NCBI GenBank assembly: GCA_017615435.1
Contig: JAGAAF010000021.1
Coordinates: 1 to 42,659, forward strand
DNA: 42,659 nt
Direction of reading: 5' to 3'
Origin: Bacteroidales bacterium
Lineage (GTDB): Bacteria > Bacteroidota > Bacteroidia > Bacteroidales > UBA932
Shown one piece after another: positions 1 through 6,009 of this stretch; position 1 is the stretch's first letter; the number at the start of each line of letters is the position of its first letter. The notes under the pieces are model-generated. The model made no database searches and had not been told where the DNA came from. It was given only the letters and a program-made list of their open reading frames with translations. Position numbers and translations under genes: made by a program.

Positions 1-330
1 CGTCCATTCCACCCATTTTGTCGCTTTGGCTTTAAGTTCGTCGTCATCGAGTATCCAAGCGAGGGGTAAGAGTCCGTCCACCCAGTAAGGGCCACGCTCC
101 CAGCGGTCTCCTTCGCCGCCGAGCCAGCCGTTATCGTCGCCAAGCACCTGCGGATAGGTCTCGTCCAGATGCGCCGTGATGCCGTCGCGCTGGCGCTCGA
201 GAGTTTCGCGGAGCCAGCCGGCGGGCTTGATCGAACCGAGCGGAAGCTCTTCGTAGGCCCGGCTGAGCTTCGGCGCGCGGCCGCAGGAAACAATAAGTAA
301 TAGTGTGAGGAGTGTGGCGAATCGTTTCAT
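1..330 (-). CDS. GH127-type (DUF1680) beta-L-arabinofuranosidase-like lipoprotein, 5' part only
   Basis: The ATG is at 330 and the frame stays open for 110 codons to the window edge, so only the N-terminus is present. The first 16 residues form a lipoprotein signal ending in a leucine-rich core and a lipobox Cys (IVSC). The mature part reads LPLGSIKPAGWL, then ERQRDGITAHLDE, GWLGGEGDRWERGPYW and DGLLPLAW, which is the N-terminal signature of the beta-L-arabinofuranosidase family (GH127/GH146, DUF1680). Members of this family remove L-arabinofuranose from plant glycans. The catalytic Glu/Cys cluster lies outside the window, so activity cannot be judged. A perfect -7 element (TATCTTTG) lies six bases before the ATG. 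The family call is firm; the substrate is inference. Confidence 0.82.
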   Translation of the reverse strand, partial: MKRFATLLTLLLIVSCGRAPKLSRAYEELPLGSIKPAGWLRETLERQRDGITAHLDETYPQVLGDDNGWLGGEGDRWERGPYWVDGLLPLAWILDDDELKAKATKWVEWT

Positions 331-336
331 ATTGTT

Positions 337-344
337 CAAAGATA
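337..344 (-). promoter_or_regulatory. -7 promoter element of the GH127-type gene
   Basis: On the minus strand the sequence TATCTTTG is a perfect match to the Bacteroidetes -7 consensus TAnnTTTG. It ends only six bases before the ATG at 330, so the transcript would have almost no leader. The surrounding ATAGGTATCTTTGA is nearly the same as that before the GH3 gene (ATAGGTATCTTGGA). Confidence 0.5.
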
Positions 345-426
345 CCTATAAAATACGAAATCACGCACGGCCCCTTGTGTTTTTGCTGGATAATAGACAT
401 CTTTGTCTAACCAAACTTTTTGAATT

Positions 427-1335
427 ATGGAAAACAAAAAATTCTTTCACCTTTGCGGTGATGGCCCTCAAAGCCGAAATTTTATTACTTGTCACGACGA
501 CTTTTGTGCAGCGTTCAATCTGGTGGGAGTTTGTGCGGCGAACACGGACGTCAATGTCGTTTCTTTTTCTATCGAGGAGAGCCACGGGCACCACTTACTA
601 TGGGGAACAATGGAAGTATGTACGACCTACAAACTAAAGTATGAATCCCAATACAAGCATTATGCGGCGGCAACACGTCCAAAGGGGCAGGAATTGGTGT
701 TTGACTGGGAGTTATATCCGATTGATGATGAGAACTATTTGAAAAATGTCGCCACCTACACCATCATTCAGTCGACCAAGGACGGTAAACCCGTTATGTT
801 TTATGATTATCGCTGGGGCACGGGCTCGATGTATTTCCGCGACAAGAATCACATCCCTTTGTGGTATTACGATGAGAATGGGATTTTGATGGAACCGGTT
901 CCTTTCGGGAAAATCGGCGCGAGGGAACAACGGCTTATCGTTCACTCCAAAACACTCACGATCCCTGATAACTGGTTGGTGTGTAATGATCTGATTCTTC
1001 CCTCCAATTACATTGATCCACAAATGCTCGAGGATATTTATCGCACTCATAATTCGTTCAGGGTTTTTATGTCAAGTCCAAAGGCAAGAGAGGAGGAAAT
1101 GCTTCGCAAGATGGCGGATTATCGAGGAGTGGGTGTTGACGATATACAAGCGCGCCAATTGTGCGGCGATATGTGTAAGAGTATTTTCGGGACGAGGGAT
1201 CCGCGTCGATTGACGACCACACAACGAGTCGCTCTGGCACAACAACTCCGCCGTCAATTTCGAATGAGTTTCAGGCAATTGGCTATGCTGGTGCGATTAT
1301 CAGAAAAAGAATTGCGAGTGTATGTCAGAACGTGA
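427..1335 (+). CDS. RAYT-like (REP-associated tyrosine transposase) Y1/HUH protein with C-terminal helix-turn-helix
   Basis: The 302-residue protein has a Y1-transposase-like layout. An HUH-type motif (SHGHHLLWG, H53-G-H55) follows a hydrophobic beta strand. It is followed by a helix YLKNVATYTIIQ in which Y111 sits where RAYT proteins carry the catalytic tyrosine, and then by YDYRWGTGSMYF, which resembles the Y-WSS stretch of that family. Residues about 262-300 look like a helix-turn-helix (LTTTQRVALAQQLRRQF, then SFRQLAMLVRLSEKEL). RAYT proteins nick and move REP palindromes and usually sit as single copies next to them; such repeats are present directly downstream (1365-1522). The gene is visibly more AT-rich than its neighbours, which suggests transfer. 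The family assignment is by motif only; a diverged DNA-binding protein without nicking activity is possible. Confidence 0.6.
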   Translation: MENKKFFHLCGDGPQSRNFITCHDDFCAAFNLVGVCAANTDVNVVSFSIEESHGHHLLWGTMEVCTTYKLKYESQYKHYAAATRPKGQELVFDWELYPIDDENYLKNVATYTIIQSTKDGKPVMFYDYRWGTGSMYFRDKNHIPLWYYDENGILMEPVPFGKIGAREQRLIVHSKTLTIPDNWLVCNDLILPSNYIDPQMLEDIYRTHNSFRVFMSSPKAREEEMLRKMADYRGVGVDDIQARQLCGDMCKSIFGTRDPRRLTTTQRVALAQQLRRQFRMSFRQLAMLVRLSEKELRVYVRT

Positions 1336-1364
1336 TGAGGTGCTTCATACGACGAATCCCGGAT

Positions 1365-1522
1365 TTCGCCAAATAGCGCCACGCGGATCATACCGAGAAG
1401 GCAATCCGATAGCTAAAACTGTGGCGCTATGGTCGATATCGAGGCTAGCACCACGGAAGGAGTGGGGGAAGGTCCCCTAGAAGGACTCAGAGGGAAGGGT
1501 GCCCGTGGCGCTGTTTGGCGGA
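1365..1522. repeat. REP-like inverted repeats downstream of the RAYT-like gene
   Basis: Three related elements lie in the 248-base gap after the RAYT-like gene. At 1504-1522 the plus strand reads CGTGGCGCTGTTTGGCGGA. At 1365-1383 the minus strand reads CGTGGCGCTATTTGGCGAA, which matches 17 of 19 bases in opposite orientation. A shorter copy, GTGGCGCTAT, is at 1421-1430 on the plus strand and forms a perfect 10-bp inverted repeat with 1373-1382. A small hairpin (CGGAT/ATCCG, 1384-1408) lies between them. Opposed palindromic pairs next to a RAYT gene are typical of REP/BIME units. No gene was recognised in 1336-1583. Confidence 0.6.
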
Positions 1523-1553
1523 AAGCGGCGAAGGGGACGTGGAAAGGGACCGA

Positions 1554-1583
1554 GGGGCCAGGGAGAAGGACGGGGAGGGTGGG
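1554..1583 (+). other. G-rich tract with G-quadruplex potential
   Basis: Directly after the SstT stop codon the plus strand carries five runs of three or more G at 1554-1583, with loops of 3, 8, 1 and 1 bases. The tract is part of a longer purine-rich stretch (about 1445-1583). The plus strand is the template for SstT transcription. Any role in termination is speculation. Confidence 0.3.
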
Positions 1584-2795
1584 TTATTGGCGGCGGGAGC
1601 GGAGGTCGGCGGTGGCGGTGAAGAAGACGTCGGCGCTGGAGTTCAGCGCGGTCTCCACGGAGTCCTGGATCACACCGATGATGAAGCCGACCGCCACCGC
1701 CTGCATCGCGATGTCGTTTCCGATTCCGAGGAAGGAGCAGGCGAGGGGAATCAGCAGCAGGGAGCCGCCGGCCACACCGGAGGTGCCGCAGGCGGCGAGG
1801 GTCGTGATCACGCACAGCAGGAGGGCGGCGCCGAAGGTGACCTCCACGCCGATGGTGTGGGCGACAGCCATCGCCATCACCGTGATGGTCACGGCCGCGC
1901 CGTTCATATTGATGGTGGCCCCGAGGGGTATGCTCACCGTGTAGAAATCTTCATCGAGACCGAGTTTCTTGCACAAGGCCATATTGATGGGAATGTTCGC
2001 GGCGGAAGAACGGGTGAAGAATGCGTTGATACCACTTTCAGCAAGGCACTTCCAGAGTAGGGGATACGGGTTGCGTCCGGTCACGATGAAAGACCACAAA
2101 GGGTTCAGCAAAACTGCGTTGAAAAGCATACAGCCAACAAGCAATAGGACAAGTTTGCCGTAAGTGGTGAAAATAACAAGTCCGCTCTGCGAAACTGCCA
2201 TAAACACCAATCCCAGAATTCCGAACGGGGCGAACTGGATAATCCATTTTACCACGACGGTGATCACATCCGCGAAATCGCTGACAACCTGCACGGTCAC
2301 CGGCGAAGCGAGAAGTTTCAACCCGACTCCAAACAGAATAGCCCAGAAGAGTATTCCTATATAATTGGCATTGACCAGGGAAGCAACAGGATTTGCGACC
2401 ATATTGGTCAGGAGATTGGTGAATATATCACCCAGCGCTCCTGGAGCGGACCCGGCAGCGCCCTGCTGAAGCTGGAGCGTCACGGGGAAGAGTTTGCTTC
2501 CCGCAACGGCGACCAGGGCGGCGGCGAGCGTGCTCAGAAGGTAGAGCGCAATCACGGTCCGGAAGCGTGCACCCAGGCCGCCGCCCGCCTTCGCGATCGA
2601 AGCCATCACCAGCACGAAAACCAGTACCGGAGCAATTGCTTTCAACGCGCTCACGAACACCGTCCCGAGCACTCCCAGCCAGGTCCACGACGGGGCCACA
2701 AGCCCCAAAACAGCACCAATGATCAATCCTCCGAGTATGCGGAGAACCAGACTCATCTCGGACCATTTCCGAAACGCTGCGCCTATCTTACTCAT
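1584..2795 (-). CDS. sstT: Serine/threonine:sodium symporter, SstT type (SLC1/DAACS family)
   Basis: The 403-residue protein is strongly hydrophobic throughout and matches the normal SstT length. It carries the two hallmark regions of the dicarboxylate/amino acid:cation symporter family: a serine-rich hairpin (AFFTRSSAANIPINM, about 255-270) and the substrate/sodium-binding helix (LGATINMNGAAVTITVMA, about 290-307). The second hairpin, TLAACGTSGVAGGSLLLIP, follows. Family members import L-serine and L-threonine with sodium across the inner membrane. Its ATG overlaps the stop of the upstream GH3 gene by four bases (ATGA), so the two are co-transcribed. That pairing has no obvious metabolic logic. 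No clear intrinsic terminator follows; the REP-like region and a G-rich tract do. Confidence 0.9.
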   Translation of the reverse strand: MSKIGAAFRKWSEMSLVLRILGGLIIGAVLGLVAPSWTWLGVLGTVFVSALKAIAPVLVFVLVMASIAKAGGGLGARFRTVIALYLLSTLAAALVAVAGSKLFPVTLQLQQGAAGSAPGALGDIFTNLLTNMVANPVASLVNANYIGILFWAILFGVGLKLLASPVTVQVVSDFADVITVVVKWIIQFAPFGILGLVFMAVSQSGLVIFTTYGKLVLLLVGCMLFNAVLLNPLWSFIVTGRNPYPLLWKCLAESGINAFFTRSSAANIPINMALCKKLGLDEDFYTVSIPLGATINMNGAAVTITVMAMAVAHTIGVEVTFGAALLLCVITTLAACGTSGVAGGSLLLIPLACSFLGIGNDIAMQAVAVGFIIGVIQDSVETALNSSADVFFTATADLRSRRQ

Positions 2796-4873
2796 AATTC
2801 AAAGTAACAGCACTGAAAATCATCGGAAGAACCGCCGTAGAGCAGTTCCCACATTCCGCGAAGAGGAACCATATTCTGAACATCAGAGTTCCACCACTCA
2901 AATGTCTCATCCGAAAGTCTGAAAGTTACATTGACCGTCTGCCCGGCAGGAATGAACACTCGCTGGAATCCGCGAAGAGTCTTCAGCGGGCCATCAACAT
3001 CTTCCGGCCTGCGGACATATAACTGGACAACCTCGGCGGCATCCATCGAGCCCGTGTTTGTAACAGGCACAATCAGTTTACGCCCCTTGACGGAAGCAGC
3101 GCCGTATTCGAAAGTAGTATAACTCAAACCGTATCCGAAGGGGAAAAGCGGATCGCCTTTGAAATAGCGGTAAGTCCTGCCTTTCATATTATAATCCTCA
3201 AAATCGGGCAGTTGCTCAACTCCACGATAGAAGGTGAGCGGCAGTTTCCCGGAAGGGGAAACCTCGCCGAGAAGCACGTCGGCAATGGCAGTTCCGCCCT
3301 CTTCGCCCGGATACCACGCCTGAAGAATTGCGTCGCAGTTCTCTGTTTCGGGCACAAGGCCCATAGCGGAGCCGGAGAAATTCACGAGCACCACCTTCTT
3401 CCCGGCCTGATGCAGCGCCGCCAGCAGTTCCCGCTGGACTGAAGGGAGCTCGAGCGAAGTCCTGTCGCCACCCTTGAATCCGGGCACCTCGACCGGCATT
3501 TCCTCGCCCTCGAGCCTGGGGGAGATCCCTCCCGCGAATATGACCACGTCGATCCCTTCTAGCGCCTTAAGCAGCGATGCCACGGGCGCGGCAGGGCCAA
3601 CCAGCGGGCATCCTTCAATCACCGGGATACCGGGCAGGCGTTCGCGCAGAGCGTCGGCCAGGGTCACCGTCTGATCGGGGATGGGGTTGTAGTTGCCCCA
3701 CATCATCTCGCGGTCGTCCGCATTCGGGCCGACGAGGGCCGCGCGAACGCCGGGCTGAAGCGGCAGTACACCATCCCTGTTCTGCAGAAGTACGAGCGTC
3801 TCACGGGCCATCTTCAGGCTCAGCGCGCGATGGGCGGCACCCTCGACTATGGAGTCGGGCAGCGCGTCCCACGGAGTCGGTGCTGCGTCCAGTTCGCCCA
3901 GACGTATGCGCGCCGCGAGCAAGCGTTCGAGGCTGCGATCCACGTCCGCTTCGGAGAGCAAGCCCTCCGCAACCGCTTCGGGGATATGGACATACGAATC
4001 TCCGCACTCGAGGTCCGTGCCGGTGTGAATCGCCGCCGCTACGGCGTGCTGCGAGTCGGGACTGTAGTCGTGGCGCCCGGGGACATAGACATCGGAAATC
4101 GCCCAGCAATCGGAGACGACAAGGCCTTTATAGCCCCATTCGCCCCGCAGTATGGTGTTGATAAGGTAATCGTTCAAACCGCAGGGAACGCCGCGGAAAC
4201 GGTTGTAGGCTATCATTACCTCGCGGACGCCGGCCTTGGTCACAAGATCCTTGAACGCGGGGAGATAGGTCTCGCGAAGGTCGCGCTCGCTGACCCGGGC
4301 GTCGTAGGTGTGGCGGCTCCATTCCGGACCGGAGTGAACCGCGAAGTGCTTGGCGCAGGCGTGGGCTTTCTGTACCCGCGCGTCCGCCGGGCCCTGCAGA
4401 CCGCGTACCACGGCCATTCCGAGCTGCCCCGTCAGATACGGGTCCTCGCCGTACGTTTCCATACCCCGGCCCCAGCGCGGGTCGCGGAAGATATTTATGT
4501 TGGGAGTCCAGAAAGTGACGCCCTGATACCATCCGGCATCGCCCTGCGCGAGAGCCTGGCGGTTCTTCACGCGGCCTTCGTCGCTGACGGCAGTGAACAC
4601 CTCGCCGACCAGCTGCGAGTCGAACGATGCAGCCATAGCGATGGGCATAGGGAAGACGGTCGCCTTACCGTTGCGAGCCACGCCGTGGAGCGCTTCGTTC
4701 CACCAGTTGTACGCCGGAATGCCGAGTTCGTCGACGGGCGAGGACTCGTGCGCCATCAGCGCGGTTTTCTGTTCTATGGTCATTTTGGCGACCAATTCTT
4801 TTGCGCGCTGTTCGGGAGTGGGTGAGCAGCATACCGCCGTAAAGGCTAAAAGCAGGAGTGTTATTCTTTTCAT
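2792..4873 (-). CDS. GH3 beta-xylosidase/beta-glucosidase-type lipoprotein
   Basis: The 693-residue protein starts at the ATG at 4873, where a lipoprotein signal begins (MKRITLLLLAFTAVCC); the frame stays open further upstream but that extension overlaps the divergent gene and lacks family similarity. The GH3 N-terminal barrel (about 30-340) has DPRWGRGMETYGEDPYL, the KHF motif at 175-177 and the nucleophile Asp255 in VVSDCWAI. The C-terminal alpha/beta sandwich and a terminal fibronectin-III-like domain (about 600-690) follow. SDCWAI and the absence of a PA14 insert resemble the xylan 1,4-beta-xylosidase branch, but beta-glucosidase activity is also possible. The product is probably anchored to the periplasmic or surface membrane. 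It leads a two-gene unit with SstT. Confidence 0.88.
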   Translation of the reverse strand: MKRITLLLLAFTAVCCSPTPEQRAKELVAKMTIEQKTALMAHESSPVDELGIPAYNWWNEALHGVARNGKATVFPMPIAMAASFDSQLVGEVFTAVSDEGRVKNRQALAQGDAGWYQGVTFWTPNINIFRDPRWGRGMETYGEDPYLTGQLGMAVVRGLQGPADARVQKAHACAKHFAVHSGPEWSRHTYDARVSERDLRETYLPAFKDLVTKAGVREVMIAYNRFRGVPCGLNDYLINTILRGEWGYKGLVVSDCWAISDVYVPGRHDYSPDSQHAVAAAIHTGTDLECGDSYVHIPEAVAEGLLSEADVDRSLERLLAARIRLGELDAAPTPWDALPDSIVEGAAHRALSLKMARETLVLLQNRDGVLPLQPGVRAALVGPNADDREMMWGNYNPIPDQTVTLADALRERLPGIPVIEGCPLVGPAAPVASLLKALEGIDVVIFAGGISPRLEGEEMPVEVPGFKGGDRTSLELPSVQRELLAALHQAGKKVVLVNFSGSAMGLVPETENCDAILQAWYPGEEGGTAIADVLLGEVSPSGKLPLTFYRGVEQLPDFEDYNMKGRTYRYFKGDPLFPFGYGLSYTTFEYGAASVKGRKLIVPVTNTGSMDAAEVVQLYVRRPEDVDGPLKTLRGFQRVFIPAGQTVNVTFRLSDETFEWWNSDVQNMVPLRGMWELLYGGSSDDFQCCYFEL

Positions 4874-4881
4874 AAGTGAGT

Positions 4882-4889
4882 CCAAGATA
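4882..4889 (-). promoter_or_regulatory. Probable -7 element of the GH3 gene
   Basis: The minus strand reads TATCTTGG, one base away from TAnnTTTG, eight bases before the ATG at 4873. It lies in the 58-base divergent gap with the metallophosphatase gene. It shares the block ATAGGTATCTTxGA with the promoter of the GH127-type gene. Confidence 0.35.
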
Positions 4890-4931
4890 CCTATTTTATT
4901 GCTATTTTTATGTGGTGAAAAAAATAATTTT

Positions 4932-5711
4932 ATGAAAAAAATACTTTTAGGCCTGGCATTTCTCGCCTCAGCGTGTTGCCCGTTCAAACCCTTCACTTTC
5001 GTGCAGATGACCGACCCGCAGATCGGATTCGAACTGAGCGAGGAGAGGACCGATACTATGTTCAAAGCTGCCGTGGCTGAGGTCAACGCCCTCGATCCGG
5101 CGCTGGTCGTCATCACCGGCGACCTCGTGAACTGGGCCTACAAAGACAGCCAGGATTCAATCTATTTCGACGGCCGCGCGCTGATAAATGCGCCCGTCTA
5201 TGAACTGCCCGGCAACCACGACATCCGCAGGGGAGAGCCGCAGAGCCGCGAGCGCTGGGCGGAGCTGCACGGCCAGACACGCTTTTCCGTGCGCAAGAAC
5301 GGCTGCGCCTTCATCGGAATAGACTCTAACTGCATCAAGAACGGTGAGACCGGGCTCGAACAGGAGCAGCTCGAATGGCTCACGGCCGAGCTCCGCAAAG
5401 CGCGTCGCGCGAAATACACCTTCGTGTTTATGCACTGCCCGATCATCCGCCAGACGATAGACGAGCCGGAGGACTACTTCAATTTCTCTGCAGCCCAGCG
5501 CGAGCAGTATATAGCCCTCTTCAAACAGTACGGCGTGGATGCAGTCTTCTCCGGCCACACTCATATCGACTACCGCACCGAGTACGAAGGCATCGGTTTC
5601 TATGCCTGTGGCCCCGTGGGCTTCGCCTTCGACCGCGACCGCTCGGGGTACAACGTGATCCAGGTCAGCGAGGATGGATTCGATGTCCGCTACCAAGAAA
5701 CTAAGTTGTAG
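4932..5711 (+). CDS. CPPED1-like metallophosphatase lipoprotein
   Basis: The 259-residue protein begins at 4932, where a signal peptide with a lipobox-like end (LAFLASACC) starts; a longer open frame reaching to 4593 runs antisense through the GH3 gene and is not supported. The calcineurin-like metal ligands are all present: D28 with Q30 in TDPQIG, D64 in GDLVNW, N95-H96 in GNHD, H168 in HCP, and H209/H211 in GHTH. The first motif is DxQ where most members have DxH; DPQ is typical of the CPPED1/CSTP1 branch of protein/phospho-compound phosphatases. The substrate is unknown. It is divergent from GH3 and convergent with the tRNA-Ser gene. Confidence 0.82.
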   Translation: MKKILLGLAFLASACCPFKPFTFVQMTDPQIGFELSEERTDTMFKAAVAEVNALDPALVVITGDLVNWAYKDSQDSIYFDGRALINAPVYELPGNHDIRRGEPQSRERWAELHGQTRFSVRKNGCAFIGIDSNCIKNGETGLEQEQLEWLTAELRKARRAKYTFVFMHCPIIRQTIDEPEDYFNFSAAQREQYIALFKQYGVDAVFSGHTHIDYRTEYEGIGFYACGPVGFAFDRDRSGYNVIQVSEDGFDVRYQETKL

Positions 5712-5717
5712 GTGTTT

Positions 5718-5731
5718 ATCCCTCTCTCACC
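5718..5731 (+). repeat. 14-bp inverted copy of the tRNA-Ser 3' end
   Basis: ATCCCTCTCTCACC here is identical to the 3' acceptor and T-stem strand of the tRNA-Ser gene, which lies inverted at 5851-5864. The bases just before it still partly resemble the T loop of a tRNA. It begins seven bases after the metallophosphatase stop codon. Confidence 0.5.
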
Positions 5732-5763
5732 ACGGGATTTCGTCGGGCAATGCCCTCCGACAT

Positions 5764-5783
5764 CCCTGCGCCGCTGCGCGGGG
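5764..5783. other. GC-rich hairpin after the metallophosphatase gene
   Basis: CCC-T-GCGC pairs with GCGC-G-GGG around a CGCT loop. A second small hairpin (GTCGG/CCGAC) lies just upstream, near 5743-5762. Neither is followed by a T run. The rest of 5712-5800 holds nothing recognisable as coding. Confidence 0.35.
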
Positions 5784-5800
5784 CTTTGCAATAGGCCATC

Positions 5801-5837
5801 AAAAAACAGTGCTCAAGCAAGCTTGGCACTGTTTTTT
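5801..5837. terminator. Bidirectional intrinsic terminator between metallophosphatase and tRNA-Ser
   Basis: AAAAAACAGTGC at 5801-5812 is perfectly complementary to GCACTGTTTTTT at 5826-5837, with a 13-base loop. The A run and T run make it work on both strands, for the plus-strand metallophosphatase and the minus-strand tRNA. An outer 8-bp inverted repeat (GCAATAGG at 5788-5795, CCTATTGC at 5843-5850) surrounds it and reaches the tRNA 3' end. Confidence 0.8.
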
Positions 5838-5849
5838 GCTAACCTATTG

Positions 5850-5934
5850 CGGTGAGAGAGGGATTCGAACCCCCGGTACGTTGCCGTACACCTGTTTTCG
5901 AGGCAGGCTCCTTCAACCACTCGGACATCTCACC
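5850..5934 (-). tRNA. tRNA-Ser (anticodon CGA)
   Basis: Read on the minus strand this is an 85-base class II tRNA. The acceptor stem GGTGAGA pairs with TCTCACC. There is a D arm with GAGTGGTTGAAGG, a seven-base anticodon loop CTCGAAA giving anticodon CGA, a long variable arm (TGTACGGCAACGTACC) and the T arm GGGGGTTCGAATCCC. The discriminator base is G, as expected for Ser. CCA is not encoded. The innermost anticodon-stem pair (C-A) is mismatched. A perfect -7 element lies 16 bases upstream and a strong terminator follows. Confidence 0.95.
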
Positions 5935-5950
5935 TGGGTTTTGGGGACTG

Positions 5951-5958
5951 CAAATATA
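5951..5958 (-). promoter_or_regulatory. -7 promoter element of tRNA-Ser
   Basis: The minus strand reads TATATTTG, a perfect TAnnTTTG match, ending 16 bases before the tRNA 5' end. It lies in the 75-base divergent gap shared with the SusC promoter. Confidence 0.45.
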
Positions 5959-5979
5959 GCAAGTTTTCCAAAAATATGT

Positions 5980-5987
5980 TAAATTTG
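5980..5987 (+). promoter_or_regulatory. -7 promoter element of the susC-led operon
   Basis: TAAATTTG is a perfect match to TAnnTTTG and ends 22 bases before the susC ATG at 6010. The spacer to the start codon is AT-rich, as usual in Bacteroidetes. No operator, riboswitch or regulator gene was found next to it. Confidence 0.55.
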
Positions 5988-6009
5988 AGAGCATAATTAA
6001 TAATATAGG

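Noticed and set aside
1429..2060. Plus-strand frames opposite sstT
   Set aside because: Arg/Gly/Glu-rich shadow frames of a GC-rich gene, without start signals or family motifs.
4593..4931. N-terminal extension of the metallophosphatase frame
   Set aside because: It lies antisense to GH3 and precedes a perfect lipoprotein signal; the real start is 4932.
4874..5116. N-terminal extension of the GH3 frame
   Set aside because: It lies antisense to the metallophosphatase gene and precedes the lipoprotein signal at 4873.
5674..5982. Open frame with GERGIRTPGTLPYTCFRGR
   Set aside because: It reads through the antisense strand of the tRNA-Ser gene and its terminator; this is a known type of false protein.
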